From the NCBI GenBank assembly GCA_947600345.1, contig CANQGC010000087.1:1-10061 (forward strand): a stretch of 10,061 nt of DNA, given 5' to 3'. The notes below the pieces were generated by a model, which had not been told where the DNA came from, did not search any database, and saw only the letters and a program-made list of their open reading frames with translations. Below are positions 1-6,752 of this stretch, in pieces; the first letter of the stretch is position 1, and each line of letters starts with the position of its first letter. Made by a program: the position numbers and the translations under genes. This DNA is from an uncultured Clostridia bacterium (GTDB taxonomy: Bacteria; Bacillota; Clostridia; Christensenellales; Aristaeellaceae).

Positions 1-793
1 CGATCAGGCCCGCGCAGCCCAGCGCCAGGATGCCCTTCGTGGACGCCTGCTTGATGATGTTCAAGAGGTTCGACACATCCAGGAAGTTCGGCCGCACGAT
101 GCAGACGACCACCAGGATCAGGCCCAGTATGATGTACAGCGCGTAGTTCAGGAAGAACTCGCCCACCTTCACCAGCTGGGGATTGGCCTTGCCGGAGCGG
201 GCCTTGCCCTTGCGGGAGTCGTCCATCAGCTGGATGAACAGGATCGCCGCGCCCAGTATGAAGATGACGATGCCCAGGAACATGTACATGATCGCGTTGT
301 TGAACAGCGACACGTTGGGCAGGTTGCCCACGGTCTCCTGCGCCAGGGCGATCATCGTCTCATCCGACGGCGGCTCGGCGGGAGCTTCCTCCGCGGGAGC
401 GGCCTCCTCGGCGGGCGCTTCGACCGCTTCCCCAGCCTCTTCGGCCGCAGCAGCGGCTTCCCCCGCCTCCTTGGCGGCCTGCGCGGCGGCGGCCTCGGCC
501 TCGAGCGCGGTCAGATACTCGCTGTGGGCGGCGATGGCCTCGCCGGCCGCGGCGTCATCCGCGCCCAGGTGCTTGAGGATGTCCGCAAACTGGTCGGCGG
601 TGAGCTCGTCGCTGACCTCCTCGATGGTCGAGGGGTCGAGGATGTAGTTGATGGTATCGGGCGCCTTGCAGCCGATCAGCTCCGTGGCGTCCGTGTAGTA
701 GGAGCGTCCGTAGATTCCCACGCCCGCTACCGCGATGCCGGCCACGATCAGAACGAGCGCGAGCAGGGTCGCCAGAATTTTCTTGCTTTTCAT
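1..793 (-). CDS. mglC: Galactose/methyl-galactoside ABC transporter permease, 5' part, with N-terminal extension
   Basis: The first 264 residues are visible; the frame is open to the window edge, so the C-terminus lies outside. From about residue 206 the protein matches the start of MglC/RbsC-type permeases: a membrane helix (about 213-231), then PNFLDVSNLLNIIKQAS and an ILALGCAGLI segment. It should form the membrane channel of a galactose/glucose importer with MglA and MglB. Unusually, some 200 residues precede this core: a basic start (MKSKK), a hydrophobic helix (5-27), a stretch of about 140 residues that is acidic and Ala/Glu-rich at 95-140, a second helix (about 168-188) and a basic linker (RKGKARSGK). 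By the positive-inside rule the acidic segment should face outside. The ATG is supported by a GAGGG ribosome binding site 8 bases upstream. It is the last visible gene of the mglBAC operon, 51 bases after mglA. The family assignment is firm; the role of the extension is unknown. Confidence 0.88.
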   Translation of the reverse strand, partial: MKSKKILATLLALVLIVAGIAVAGVGIYGRSYYTDATELIGCKAPDTINYILDPSTIEEVSDELTADQFADILKHLGADDAAAGEAIAAHSEYLTALEAEAAAAQAAKEAGEAAAAAEEAGEAVEAPAEEAAPAEEAPAEPPSDETMIALAQETVGNLPNVSLFNNAIMYMFLGIVIFILGAAILFIQLMDDSRKGKARSGKANPQLVKVGEFFLNYALYIILGLILVVVCIVRPNFLDVSNLLNIIKQASTKGILALGCAGLI

Positions 794-844
794 TTCCAAT
801 TCCCTCTTTCCGAGCAATTCTCAGGATTCAAGCGTTCCGATCGC

Positions 845-2359
845 TTATACGTACTTCGCGGCCAGGGCCAGTATGGTCTCCTGCTCGCCGGGGATGTCGC
901 CGAAGTCCTTGCCGCGCTCCACGATGCCCGCCTGCTGGCCGTTGGACATGACCAGTATGCGGTCGCAGATGCCCAGCAGCTCCGGCATCTCGGAGGACAC
1001 CATGATGACGCCCTTGCCCTCGCTGGCGAGCTGCAGTATGAGCTGGTAGATCTCATACTTCGCGCCGACGTCGATGCCTCGGGTGGGCTCGTCCAGCAGC
1101 AGCACGTCCGGGTTCGTCAGCAGCCAGCGGCCGATGATGACCTTCTGCTGGTTGCCGCCGGAGAGCGACTTGATCTGGGTGCGGGGGCTCGGGGTCTTGA
1201 CGCGCATGGAGTCGATGACCCACTTGGTATCCTTCGCCATCTTGCCGTTGGAGAGCAGCAGCTTTCCGTAGGCGCGCACGTTCGCGATGGTAGAGTTGAA
1301 GTTGATGCTCATCAGCGGGAAGATGCCCGTGGCGCGGCGCTCCTCGGTCAACAGCGCGAAGCCGTTGCGCTGGGCCTCGAAGGCCGAGGCGTTCTCCACC
1401 GGCTTGCCGTGGAGCGTGATTTCGCCCTCCTCCTTGGTGTAGTAGCCGAAGAGCGTGTTCAAAAGCTCCGTGCGGCGCGATCCGACCAGGCCCGCGATGC
1501 CCAGCACCTCGCCCGCGTGCAGGTCGAAGGTGACGTTGTGGCAGGTGGGCTCGTAGCGGCCGGTCAGGTTCTTGACGGACATCAGCACGTCTCCAGGGGT
1601 GTTGATCTTCGGCGGGAAGCGGTTCTCGAAGGAGCGGTTGACCATCAGGCGGATGATCTCGTCGGTAGTGAGCTCCTTGGCGGGCCGCGTGGCGACCCAC
1701 TGGCCGTCGCGCATGATCGTCACGTCGTCGGAGATGCGCAGAATCTCGTCCATCTTGTGGGAGATGTAGATGATGCCCACGCCCTGGGCCGTGAGCTTGT
1801 TGATGATGCGGAACAGGTGCTCGACCTCGTTCTCCGTCAGCGACGAGGTCGGCTCGTCCAGCACCAGGATCTTGGCGTTGTAGGAGACCGCCTTGGCGAT
1901 CTCGATCATCTGGCGCTGGGAGACGGACAGGTCGCCGATGATGGCCTTGGGGTCCACGTCGATCTCCAGATCCTGGAACACGGCCTTGGTGTCGGCGTAC
2001 ATCTTCTTGGCGTCCACCAGTCCGCCCCTGATGGGCAGGCGGCCCAGCCATACGTTCTCCATCACGTTGCGGCGCAGCACCTGGTTGAGCTCCTGGTGCA
2101 CCATAGCCACGCCGTTGTCGAGGGCATTGCGGGGGTTGGCGAAGTTTGCCTCCTGGCCGTTGACCTTGATCGTGCCCTCGTCCTTCTTATAGATGCCGAA
2201 GAGGCACTTCATCAGCGTGGACTTGCCCGCGCCGTTCTCCCCCATCAGCGCGTGTACGGTGCCGGGGCGCAGCTTGAGCTGCGCGTGGTCCAGCGCCAGC
2301 ACGCCGGGGAACTGCTTGACGATGCCCTCCATCTCCAGCAGGTAATTGCTTTGCTGCAT
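845..2359 (-). CDS. mglA: Galactose/methyl-galactoside ABC importer ATP-binding protein (two ABC domains)
   Basis: 504 residues, close to the usual length of about 506 for MglA. It is the cytoplasmic ATPase that powers sugar uptake by the MglBAC transporter. Two ABC domains are visible. The first has an intact Walker A (GENGAGKST, 40-48), a signature LSVSQ (144-148), Walker B ILVLDEP (164-170) and an H-loop His201. The second has a degenerate Walker A without the lysine (GLVGSRRTE, 290-298), but a good signature LSGGN (399-403) and Walker B LLLDEP (420-425). This asymmetry, with one competent and one degenerate site, is normal for the MglA/RbsA/XylG sugar ATPases. The ATG at 2359 is preceded by a GGTGA site about 8 bases upstream. 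It lies between mglB and mglC. RbsA-type ribose ATPases are the main alternative; the MglB-like partner favours galactose/glucose. Confidence 0.95.
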   Translation of the reverse strand: MQQSNYLLEMEGIVKQFPGVLALDHAQLKLRPGTVHALMGENGAGKSTLMKCLFGIYKKDEGTIKVNGQEANFANPRNALDNGVAMVHQELNQVLRRNVMENVWLGRLPIRGGLVDAKKMYADTKAVFQDLEIDVDPKAIIGDLSVSQRQMIEIAKAVSYNAKILVLDEPTSSLTENEVEHLFRIINKLTAQGVGIIYISHKMDEILRISDDVTIMRDGQWVATRPAKELTTDEIIRLMVNRSFENRFPPKINTPGDVLMSVKNLTGRYEPTCHNVTFDLHAGEVLGIAGLVGSRRTELLNTLFGYYTKEEGEITLHGKPVENASAFEAQRNGFALLTEERRATGIFPLMSINFNSTIANVRAYGKLLLSNGKMAKDTKWVIDSMRVKTPSPRTQIKSLSGGNQQKVIIGRWLLTNPDVLLLDEPTRGIDVGAKYEIYQLILQLASEGKGVIMVSSEMPELLGICDRILVMSNGQQAGIVERGKDFGDIPGEQETILALAAKYV

Positions 2360-2383
2360 TACATATCACCGCACTTTTCGTTT

Positions 2384-2405
2384 CAAATGATCTACAAATG
2401 ATCTA
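2384..2405. repeat. Tandem duplication of 11 bp upstream of mglA
   Basis: The unit CAAATGATCTA occurs twice back to back (2384-2394 and 2395-2405), lying between the intergenic hairpin and the mglA ribosome binding site. It may be a slippage product or a regulator or RNA site; nothing in the sequence decides which. Confidence 0.7.
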
Positions 2406-2410
2406 CGTTA

Positions 2411-2452
2411 AAGGAGAGGCGCCGGAAAGCCCCGCTTCCCAGCGCCTCCCTT
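2411..2452 (-). terminator. Stem-loop in the mglB-mglA gap (attenuator or mRNA stabiliser)
   Basis: In the 137-base gap after mglB, the arms 2416-2422 (GAGGCGC) and 2442-2448 (GCGCCTC) pair perfectly. Outer positions continue the stem with one mismatch. An inner stem forms between GGAAaGC (2424-2430, one bulged A) and GCTTCC (2434-2439), closing on a CCC loop. Read on the minus strand only CCTTTAACG follows, so the U-tract is poor. I infer a leaky terminator or a 3' protective hairpin that raises binding-protein mRNA over mglA and mglC mRNA. This is a common layout in binding-protein-dependent transport operons. Confidence 0.6.
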
Positions 2453-2496
2453 CACGCTCGGTACAGATCGCGCGTCCAATTCGTGCTTGCGCGGAA

Positions 2497-3528
2497 TTAT
2501 TCGGCGGTGACCTTCGCGTAGGGGATACGGACGGAGTAGCCGTCGTCGGCCAGCTTGTAGTCCAGGCCGTCGAGCCAGGTGCCGGTCTGCAGGTAGTTCA
2601 CAGCGATGCGAACGTTGGCATAGCCCATCGCGTCGCCGTCCTGCTTGACGGAGCCGTAGATCTCGCCGTTCTGCACGGCGGTCATCGCCCAGTCGGTGGC
2701 GTCCACGCCGATGATCACGAGCTTGGGATCGCCCTCGATGCCGGTGTTGTAGCCCTGGTCGCGCAGCGCCGCGACGACGCCGTTGGCCATGTCGTCGTTG
2801 TTGCAGAACACGACTTCGATGTCCTTGTTGGCGGCGAAGGTGGCGGTCATCTTCTCAGTGGCCTGAGCGGTGTCCCAGTTGGCCACGATCACGTACTCGT
2901 CGATCGCGGGCTCGAGCGGCACGCCCAGCTCCTTGGCGGTCTCCTCGGAGTACTGGGTGCGGGCAATGGCCTCGGGGTTGTTCGGCTCGCCCTCGAACTC
3001 GATGAACTGGAGCTTGCCGTCGCCGTTGAGGTCGATGGACGGATCCGCCGCCCACAGGTCGGCCAGGATCTCGCCCTGCATGTCGCCGGCCTCGCGCGGG
3101 GTGGTGCCGATGAAGATGGAGCCGGGATCAACCACGACGGACTGCACGGTCTCGGTCGAGGGCTCCTTGTTGTAGAACAGGAAGGGGATGCCGGCCTCGG
3201 TGAACATGTCCACCAGGGTCTGGCCGGAGGCGACCTCCGCCAGGTTGATGATGATGAAGTCCGGCTTCTCGCCGACCAGCTGCGTGGCCTGCTCGACCTG
3301 CTTCGCCATATCGTCGGCGGCATCATACATGGTCAGGTTGATGGTGATGCCCAGTTCCTTGCCGATGTCCTCGGCGGCGGCGTCCATGGCCTTGCGCACG
3401 GAGGAGCCGTAGGTGTCGTCGTACTTCCAAATCAGCGCGCGGATGTCGTAGGTCTCGCCCTCAGCGAAGGCCGCGCAGGTGCCCAGCGCCAGGATCAGCG
3501 CCAGCAGAATGACCAGGATTCTCTTCAT
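2497..3528 (-). CDS. mglB: D-galactose/D-glucose-binding protein, periplasmic-binding-protein type
   Basis: 343 residues, the extracytoplasmic sugar receptor for MglA/MglC. The start at 3528 is chosen because an AGGAGG site lies 9 bases upstream and a signal peptide (1-22, ending AFA before EGE) begins there; a longer frame to 3642 would put about 38 unrelated residues ahead of it. Clear MglB landmarks are KYDD (35-38), FYNKEPS (118-124), the EF-hand-like calcium loop DLNGDGKLQ (166-174) with its distant Glu238, WDTAQA (218-223), CNNDDM (242-247), GVD (274-276) and VRIPY near the end. Compared from memory with the E. coli protein, several sugar contacts are conserved (Asp38, Asn120, Arg190, Trp218, Asn244, Asp276), but His152 is replaced by Asn184, Asp154 by Glu186, Phe16 by Tyr40 and Asn256 probably by Gln296. 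The exact sugar preference may therefore differ. There is a Cys18 but LGTC is a poor lipobox. It is the first gene of the operon. Confidence 0.95.
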   Translation of the reverse strand: MKRILVILLALILALGTCAAFAEGETYDIRALIWKYDDTYGSSVRKAMDAAAEDIGKELGITINLTMYDAADDMAKQVEQATQLVGEKPDFIIINLAEVASGQTLVDMFTEAGIPFLFYNKEPSTETVQSVVVDPGSIFIGTTPREAGDMQGEILADLWAADPSIDLNGDGKLQFIEFEGEPNNPEAIARTQYSEETAKELGVPLEPAIDEYVIVANWDTAQATEKMTATFAANKDIEVVFCNNDDMANGVVAALRDQGYNTGIEGDPKLVIIGVDATDWAMTAVQNGEIYGSVKQDGDAMGYANVRIAVNYLQTGTWLDGLDYKLADDGYSVRIPYAKVTAE

Positions 3529-3674
3529 GATGAAATTCCTCCTTATAAAATTGTTATCCCAGGGGCCGAAGCCGCCGTATAACCGCACAAATCCCTCGCG
3601 ATTCGATATCGGAAAATTCGAACATCTGCGAAATATCGCCATACAGGCCGAACCGCAATAAATCTACTGTTATT

Positions 3675-3704
3675 ATTATAACGCAAGTTTCATTTTCCCG
3701 TCAA
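3675..3704 (-). promoter_or_regulatory. Sigma-A promoter of the mglBAC operon
   Basis: On the minus strand, TTGACG (3704-3699) and a perfect TATAAT (3680-3675) are separated by 18 bases. An A-rich tract lies upstream of the -35 (about 3718-3724), like an UP element. Transcription should start near 3668, giving a leader of about 140 bases before mglB. I recognise no known riboswitch in that leader. Confidence 0.8.
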
Positions 3705-3842
3705 GAGTTTCGGTAGCTTTTTTTCTGATTCTCCCACTATTTTATAATTCCATCGGCCGTTTTTTCAGCATTTATCCGAATGTGCAAAGAATCGCATCTG
3801 ATTCATTATCCCTTCGCTTCCCCGGCCTTCCCGATGCGTTGC

Positions 3843-3948
3843 GCCGTCAAAGCGCCGTCAGCGCGCGTCAGTCAGAACGTGCGGCAGCATGGGCATCGCG
3901 GTTTTTGTTGCCCTATTCATGCGATGAATGAGCCGTCATAAGCCGTCA
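3843..3948 (-). promoter_or_regulatory. Paired TGACGGC direct repeats, possible response-regulator binding sites
   Basis: On the minus strand TGACGGC occurs four times as two pairs: 3942-3948 with 3932-3938 (10 bases apart), and 3854-3860 with 3843-3849 (11 bases apart, the repeat extending to TGACGGCGC). Direct repeats about one helical turn apart are typical of OmpR/PhoB-family sites. They lie about 140-245 bp upstream of the mgl promoter. The repeats are seen; the function is inference. Confidence 0.35.
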
Positions 3949-3951
3949 ACC

Positions 3952-3970
3952 CGGCGCGAAAAGCGCGCTG
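3952..3970 (-). terminator. GC hairpin downstream of the O-acetylation cassette, weak terminator candidate
   Basis: CGGCGCG (3952-3958) pairs with CGCGCTG (3964-3970), including one G-T pair, around a 5-base loop. It lies 110 bases past the stop codon of the algJ/algX-like gene. On that strand no T-run follows, so intrinsic termination would be poor; it may instead be a 3' end stabiliser or chance. Confidence 0.3.
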
Positions 3971-4079
3971 AAACAGCAGTTCTCGCCATGTCGTATATGT
4001 TCGAATTTTGCGACACTTTTTCGGCTTCTTTCGCCCCCTCTCTCCCCTTCGAAAAAACTTTGTAAACTCGCCGCCAAAT

Positions 4080-5195
4080 CTATTGACCGCGCGCCATTCC
4101 GTTTCGCGCGCCGCTGGAGAGGCGCTCCACGTACTCCATGATCACCAGGTCCGGCTTCTCGGCGCGCACCACATCCTCGACCACCTCGGTCGACCAGACG
4201 ACGGCGATGCGGGAGAAGCCCTCCTTCAGCAGCGGCAGCATGGCGTTGGCGAAGGAATCCCGGAACAGCACGCAGCTCGGGCCGTCCGGATTCGCCGGAT
4301 TGACGAACACCTGCGAGGGCCGGTTCGGATCGGCGGAGGGCTCCCGGAAGGGCAGCTCCTCCAGCTCTACCACTTCGCTGCGCTTCGGCCGAACGCTGAC
4401 GCGCGCCTCCCGCAGCTCGCTCGCCCGGCCCACGTATCCGGCCAGGTCGCCGCCGTTGCGAACCTCGCCGGTCTCGAATGCACAGTCCTCCTCCGCCAGC
4501 GCGCGAAAGCCGGGAAGCTCGGCCTCCAGGTATCGCGCCAGCTCCCGGTAGGCGACGAACGCGCCGTAGCCGTTCCAGTGGGTGTCGGTCCTGAGGTACA
4601 GGTCCCGCTCGCCCTTGGCGGCGAGCATCGCCTCCTTGGGATAGACGACGGGGACGTCCGTATTCGCGCGAAGGGCGCGGATCATCGAATCCAGGCAGGA
4701 ATCCCCCTCGCCCACCGGCAGCTCGTCCGGCAGGCACTCCGGATAGATCGTGTGCTTGTCCGGGCAGAGCAGCAGGCAGTAGCGGGCGCCTATCCCGGCG
4801 AGCGCGTCCGCGATCCCCTGCTGGGCCGCGCAGATCACGTCCAGCTGCTCCGGCGTGTAGCGGAGCTCGCGCAGGATGTCCCTGCGGGAGTTGTCCAGCA
4901 TATAGAACAGCCAGCCGTCCTTTCCGTAGGCCACGCTGTCGGACTTGCTGTCCCGGGTCAGGTACTGCAGCCGGTTGTAGAGCTTCACCAGTTCGCTCCG
5001 GTAGGCGAAGTGATCGTCGAAGTAAGCCTCGAACGCCGCGGGAAACCCGGCCACGGTGACCGAGTCCGGCATCTGTGCCAGCTCGCGGTTCTCCTCCGTC
5101 GCCCGCCTGCCCCCCGGCAGCAGCAGGCCGTAGAGGGGCAGCGCCGCGAGCAGCAGGAACGCCGCGAGCGTGAAAATCGAAATCCATCTCCGCAT
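4080..5195 (-). CDS. AlgX/AlgJ/DHHW-type SGNH-fold partner of a polysaccharide O-acetyltransferase
   Basis: 371 residues. A single N-terminal membrane helix (about 5-27) should anchor the protein with its body outside the cell. Family landmarks are ENRELAQMP (35-43), FDDHFAYR (59-66), YGKDGWLFY (90-98), the catalytic-type DTHWNGYGAF (204-213), GGDLAGYVG (248-256) and the nucleophile motif RDSF with Ser314. Asp204, His206 and Ser314 would be the SGNH triad, and all three are present. In alginate and cell-wall acetylation systems such proteins take the acetyl group exported by an AlgI-like membrane protein and place it on a sugar hydroxyl. Its AGGGGGG ribosome binding site overlaps the TAG of the upstream algI-like gene, 12 bases away, so the two are likely translationally coupled. 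The acceptor polymer cannot be read from the sequence; no glycosyltransferase is nearby. It could equally be named DHHW-family protein. Confidence 0.88.
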   Translation of the reverse strand: MRRWISIFTLAAFLLLAALPLYGLLLPGGRRATEENRELAQMPDSVTVAGFPAAFEAYFDDHFAYRSELVKLYNRLQYLTRDSKSDSVAYGKDGWLFYMLDNSRRDILRELRYTPEQLDVICAAQQGIADALAGIGARYCLLLCPDKHTIYPECLPDELPVGEGDSCLDSMIRALRANTDVPVVYPKEAMLAAKGERDLYLRTDTHWNGYGAFVAYRELARYLEAELPGFRALAEEDCAFETGEVRNGGDLAGYVGRASELREARVSVRPKRSEVVELEELPFREPSADPNRPSQVFVNPANPDGPSCVLFRDSFANAMLPLLKEGFSRIAVVWSTEVVEDVVRAEKPDLVIMEYVERLSSGARNGMARGQ

Positions 5196-5207
5196 CGCGC
5201 AGCCCCC

Positions 5208-6590
5208 CTAGAATCGGAAGTAGATGAAGGGATTGTAGGTGCCGCCCGCCAGCATCGCCATGCTGATCAGCAGCAGCGCCAGGCAGGCCAGCGAGGACGT
5301 CGCCTCGCCCGGAACCGAATTCGCCAGCCGGGTTCGCTTCAGCCAGGGCAGTATGGGCAGCGAGCCCAGCGCGCCCAGCACCAGCGCCGGGAGCGCCCGC
5401 CGCGTCACCAGGTCCAGCGCCGTGGTCGCGCCGCTTCCGCCGAACATCGCGCCCAGGTAGGCGACCGCCGCGCCCAGCGTATCCGCTCGGAAGAACACCC
5501 AGCCCACCGCCACCGCCGCCATCGCGTAGGCCCAGCCCAGCGGCGCGGGCAGGCGGTCGAGCATCTTGCGCACGCCCCGCTGGCGCTCCAGCACCAGGAA
5601 GAGCCCGTGGTACAGCCCCCAGACCGCGAAGTTCCAGCTCGCGCCGTGCCAGAGCCCGCACAGCGCGAACACGATCAGCAGGTTGCGGTAAGTGCGCAGC
5701 GTGCCCCTCCGGCTGCCGCCCAGCGGAATGTAGAGGTAGTCGCGGAACCAGCTCGAAAGCGAGATGTGCCACCTGCGCCAGAACTCCCGCACCGAGCGCG
5801 ATATGTACGGATAATCGAAGTTCTCATTGAAACGGAAGCCCAGCATCGCGCCCAGGCCGATGGCCATGTCCGAGTAGCCGGAGAAGTCGAAGTAGATCTG
5901 GATCGCGTAGGCCGCCGCGCCCAGCCAGGCGCCCGACCAGTGCAGCGAGGTTGCGCTCATGCCGAAGGCCGTATCCGCCAGCTCCGCCGCCAGGTTGGCG
6001 ATCACCGCCTTCTTGGCGAGCCCCACGCAGAAGCGCCGCGCACCCGCGGCCATGTTCTCCGGGCGAAGCTCCCGGTGGTCCAGCTGGGCCGCCACGTCCG
6101 CGTAGCGCACGATGGGGCCGGCGATGAGCTGGGGGAACATCGTCACGTACGCGCCGAACTTCACCAGGCTGCGCTGCACCGGCACGCTCCCCCGCCAGAC
6201 GTCGATCACGTAGGAGAGGATCTGAAAGGTATAGAAGGAGATGCCCACCGGTAGCGCCAGCCCGGGCTCCGGCAGCTGAAGGCCCAGCGCCGCGTTGAGC
6301 GAGGATACCGCCAGGTTCGAATACTTGAACGCGCCCAGCATGCCCAGGTTCAGCGCCACCGCCGCGACCAGCAGCCCCCGGCTCCGCCGCCGGTCGATCG
6401 CCAGCGCCAGCAGGTAGTTCGCGCCGATGGAGAAGAGCATCAGCAGCACGTACACCGGCTCGCCCCAGGCGTAGAACAGCAGGCTGGCCGCCAGCAGCAG
6501 CGCGTTGCGCCAGCGCACCGGCGCCGCCCAGTACAGCGCCAGCGTCACCGGCATGAATATGAACAGAAAGACCGGCGAGGCAAATACCAT
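5208..6590 (-). CDS. AlgI-type MBOAT O-acetyltransferase (membrane acetyl carrier)
   Basis: 460 residues, a typical length for AlgI/PatA-like MBOAT proteins, and strongly hydrophobic with many membrane helices. Landmarks are the family start MVFASPVFLFIFMP, FYAWGEP (39-45), PVGISFYTFQILSYVIDV (114-131), FPQLIAGPIVRY (152-163), IYFDFSGYSDMAIG (232-245), FNENFDYPY (254-262), EFWRRWHISLSSWFRDYLY (269-287) and the active-site segment LWHGASWNF with the essential-type His315. It should move acetyl groups from a cytoplasmic donor across the membrane to its extracellular SGNH partner, encoded next. The ATG at 6590 has a GGAGG site 5 bases upstream and matches the usual family N-terminus. DltB is a less likely alternative because the partner is AlgJ/DHHW-like and no other dlt genes are present. 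The target polysaccharide is unknown. Confidence 0.93.
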   Translation of the reverse strand: MVFASPVFLFIFMPVTLALYWAAPVRWRNALLLAASLLFYAWGEPVYVLLMLFSIGANYLLALAIDRRRSRGLLVAAVALNLGMLGAFKYSNLAVSSLNAALGLQLPEPGLALPVGISFYTFQILSYVIDVWRGSVPVQRSLVKFGAYVTMFPQLIAGPIVRYADVAAQLDHRELRPENMAAGARRFCVGLAKKAVIANLAAELADTAFGMSATSLHWSGAWLGAAAYAIQIYFDFSGYSDMAIGLGAMLGFRFNENFDYPYISRSVREFWRRWHISLSSWFRDYLYIPLGGSRRGTLRTYRNLLIVFALCGLWHGASWNFAVWGLYHGLFLVLERQRGVRKMLDRLPAPLGWAYAMAAVAVGWVFFRADTLGAAVAYLGAMFGGSGATTALDLVTRRALPALVLGALGSLPILPWLKRTRLANSVPGEATSSLACLALLLISMAMLAGGTYNPFIYFRF

Positions 6591-6626
6591 CCCGCCCTCC
6601 CCCGCTTTCGAATGATTTCTTCAGAT

Positions 6627-6655
6627 ATTCTAACCGAATCTTCGCCGCCTGTCAA
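6627..6655 (-). promoter_or_regulatory. Promoter of the algI-algJ-like cassette
   Basis: On the minus strand a perfect TTGACA (6655-6650) and TAGAAT (6632-6627) are separated by 17 bases. The predicted start near 6620 leaves about 30 bases before the algI-like ATG. The -35 lies about 60 bases from the divergent amino-acid transporter promoter. Confidence 0.8.
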
Positions 6656-6716
6656 TTTCGCCCGGAATCCTCGTCGGAAGGAGCGCGATAAAACTTTGTA
6701 AATTTGACAAAACCCA

Positions 6717-6745
6717 TTGACGCGCGCGGGATGAGATGGTATAAT
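6717..6745 (+). promoter_or_regulatory. Promoter of the amino-acid ABC transporter operon
   Basis: TTGACG (6717-6722) and a perfect TATAAT (6740-6745) are separated by 17 bases. Transcription should start near 6752, about 50 bases before the binding-protein ATG. A second TTGACA (6704-6709) just upstream has no matching -10. Confidence 0.85.
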
Positions 6746-6752
6746 TATTCGC

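Larger units (their letters stand above)
3529..4079. other. Gene-free intergenic region between mglB and the O-acetylation cassette
   Basis: 551 bases without a convincing gene, more AT-rich than the flanking coding DNA. It holds the mglB leader and promoter, paired TGACGGC repeats (3843-3948), a 6-bp ATTCAT/ATGAAT hairpin (3915-3929) and a 7-bp GC hairpin (3952-3970). It also holds a 13-bp inverted pair (3613-3625 and 3997-4009). No clear rho-independent terminator for the minus-strand gene ending at 4080 is visible: the GC hairpin at 3952-3970 has no U-tract after it. I see no tRNA or other known RNA. Confidence 0.7.

Noticed and set aside
524..2401. A 625-codon plus-strand frame opposite mglA and mglC
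   Set aside because: It is the antisense shadow of mglA/mglC: rich in Val, Leu, Asp, His and Gly, without a recognisable domain, and without a promoter or ribosome binding site.
3547..3560. GGATAACAATTT near the mglB ribosome binding site, like half of the E. coli lac operator
   Set aside because: The other operator half is absent and there is no dyad, so it is a chance match in AT-rich leader sequence.
2398..3582. A 394-codon plus-strand frame opposite mglB
   Set aside because: Antisense shadow of mglB, which has a strong ribosome binding site, signal peptide and calcium loop on the other strand.
3619..3632. Possible LexA/DinR box (CGAACAT half-site) in the mglB leader
   Set aside because: Only one half matches the Gram-positive consensus and the second half GTTCG is missing; an SOS link to a sugar importer is also unlikely.
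3529..3642. Extension of mglB by 38 residues to an ATG at 3642
   Set aside because: The extension is unlike any binding-protein N-terminus, would bury the signal peptide, and ignores the AGGAGG site placed exactly for the ATG at 3528.
3701..3727. T-run at 3718-3724 as a plus-strand terminator
   Set aside because: No stable stem precedes the run and no plus-strand gene ends there; it better fits an A-rich UP element of the minus-strand mgl promoter.
4083..4120. Plus-strand promoter at TTGACC (4083-4088)
   Set aside because: No TATAAT-like hexamer lies 16-19 bases downstream, and the site is inside the end of a minus-strand gene.
4008..6254. A 748-codon open frame on the plus strand, and a 608-codon minus-strand frame at 3946-5772
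   Set aside because: Both overlap the algI/algJ-like genes in other frames. Their translations are low-complexity (Arg, Ala, Gly, His, Gln) with no family signature, as expected from GC-rich codon positions, while the chosen frames carry complete active sites.
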